Positions 63,661 through 64,000 of a stretch of DNA of 64,000 nt are shown one piece after another; within the stretch, counting starts at the first letter, position 1, and each line of letters starts with the position of its first letter. Position numbers and translations under genes: made by a program. The notes below the pieces were generated by a model. It was not told where the DNA came from, ran no database searches, and was given only the letters and a program-made list of their open reading frames with translations. Location of the stretch: assembly GCA_031553435.1 (NCBI GenBank), contig JAVBLQ010000030.1, forward strand, positions 1 to 64,000, in the 5' to 3' direction. Origin of the DNA: JAVBLQ01 sp031553435 (GTDB taxonomy: Bacteria > Bacteroidota > Bacteroidia > Bacteroidales > Azobacteroidaceae).

Positions 63661-63739
63661 ATATTAATTGTTTCTTAACCATATCTGAATGATAACGAAA
63701 TATTATTATTTTTTCTTTGTCTGAAAATTAAATAACAGG

Positions 63740-63767
63740 CTTTACCACCCGGTTTAGGGTGGTAAAG
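63740..63767 (+). terminator. Hairpin between the DUF5689 gene and the last gene
   Basis: CTTTACCACCC (63740-63750) and GGGTGGTAAAG (63757-63767) are fully complementary with loop GGTTTA. Only three T follow, so termination may be partial. Confidence 0.7.
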
Positions 63768-63796
63768 TTTCAATATTAACTTATAAATAATGTGTT

Positions 63797-64000
63797 ATGA
63801 AAAAGATTTTTACTTTATTATTTTCTTTATTAGTCATTGTTACAGCCAATGCTGGCATTGTTTTTAGTGAAGATTTTAGTGGATTTACGAAAGGTCAGCC
63901 AAATGGATCTGCTGATGGAAGTGATGTGTCTTCTAGCATGGATACTTATACACAACAAGCTGGATGGGCTGGATCTAAAGTATATCAGGCCGGAGGTGCT
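63797..64000 (+). CDS. Secreted protein, amino-terminal part only (cut by window end)
   Basis: The first 68 residues are present: a signal peptide (MKKIFTLLFSLLVIVTANA) and then GIVFSEDFSGFTKGQPNGSADG, a form often seen at the start of choice-of-anchor/lectin-like beta-sandwich domains with the FxEDF motif. It follows the DUF5689 lipoprotein after a hairpin and is probably part of the same locus. The rest lies outside the window. Confidence 0.75.
   Translation, partial: MKKIFTLLFSLLVIVTANAGIVFSEDFSGFTKGQPNGSADGSDVSSSMDTYTQQAGWAGSKVYQAGGA

Overview
The window looks like a chromosomal segment of a low-GC member of the Bacteroidales (phylum Bacteroidota). The evidence is the gene orders purH-mreB-mreC-mreD-PBP2-rodA, recJ-recQ and lysS-gpsA-pgi, TonB receptors and lipoproteins of this phylum, and repeated promoters of the Bacteroidota type (-7 box TAnnTTTG). 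Where a start codon can be judged, leaders are A-rich and lack a clear Shine-Dalgarno site. The genus cannot be named from sequence alone. Most genes are housekeeping. I see no complete insertion sequence, prophage or CRISPR array.

Layout. 0-7.2 kb (mostly minus strand): the end of an unknown gene, pth, rplY, an S41-protease lipoprotein, a DUF3316 outer-membrane protein, topoisomerase IV subunit A and an Rpn/PD-(D/E)XK protein. 7.3-10.7 kb: tRNA-Gly(CCC), a TPP riboswitch, a TonB receptor that is therefore probably for thiamine, and a small lipoprotein. 10.8-21.2 kb: recF, a DUF721/DciA-like gene, a carboxy-terminal protease, dCMP deaminase, an M3 peptidase, a beta-barrel protein, hisS and groES-groEL. 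21.3-22.1 kb: two small minus-strand genes (one DUF5053-like) and tRNA-Val(GAC). 22.2-30.7 kb: lysS, gpsA, two DUF3857 proteins, pgi and a HAD phosphatase. 30.8-41.7 kb (minus): GH97 alpha-glucosidase, the cell-shape cluster rodA/PBP2/mreDCB, purH and a ROK glucokinase. 41.9-51.7 kb (plus): a second M3 peptidase, DUF454, an MFS transporter with two uroporphyrinogen-decarboxylase-fold proteins, an AI-2E family permease, YhcH/YiaL and glgB. 51.7-55.4 kb (minus): recQ and recJ. 55.6-64 kb: a periplasmic thioredoxin, a Wzi-like barrel with a frameshift in its signal peptide, a secreted nuclease/phosphatase-fold protein, a TonB receptor, a DUF5689/DUF6359 lipoprotein and the start of another secreted protein.

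The most unusual feature is a set of long inverted repeats between genes, inside operons and in 5' leaders. Their arms are built from tandem short words (AATTGAAA, GTGAAAGG, GTGACGAGG, CACAAAGACACGAAG). They lie against gene ends so tightly that the words supply stop codons and terminal residues of several genes (pth, hisS, pgi, glgB, recQ, the Wzi-like gene, the AI-2E permease). In one case the repeat encodes the signal peptide of an outer-membrane protein.

Other points to follow up are a tRNA-Gly gene 12 bases upstream of the TPP riboswitch with a 28-bp perfect hairpin in the same leader, a T TTT TTC slippery site joining the Wzi signal peptide to its barrel, the MFS plus twin URO-D operon, and an active/degenerate pair of DUF3857 transglutaminase-like proteins placed between gpsA and pgi.
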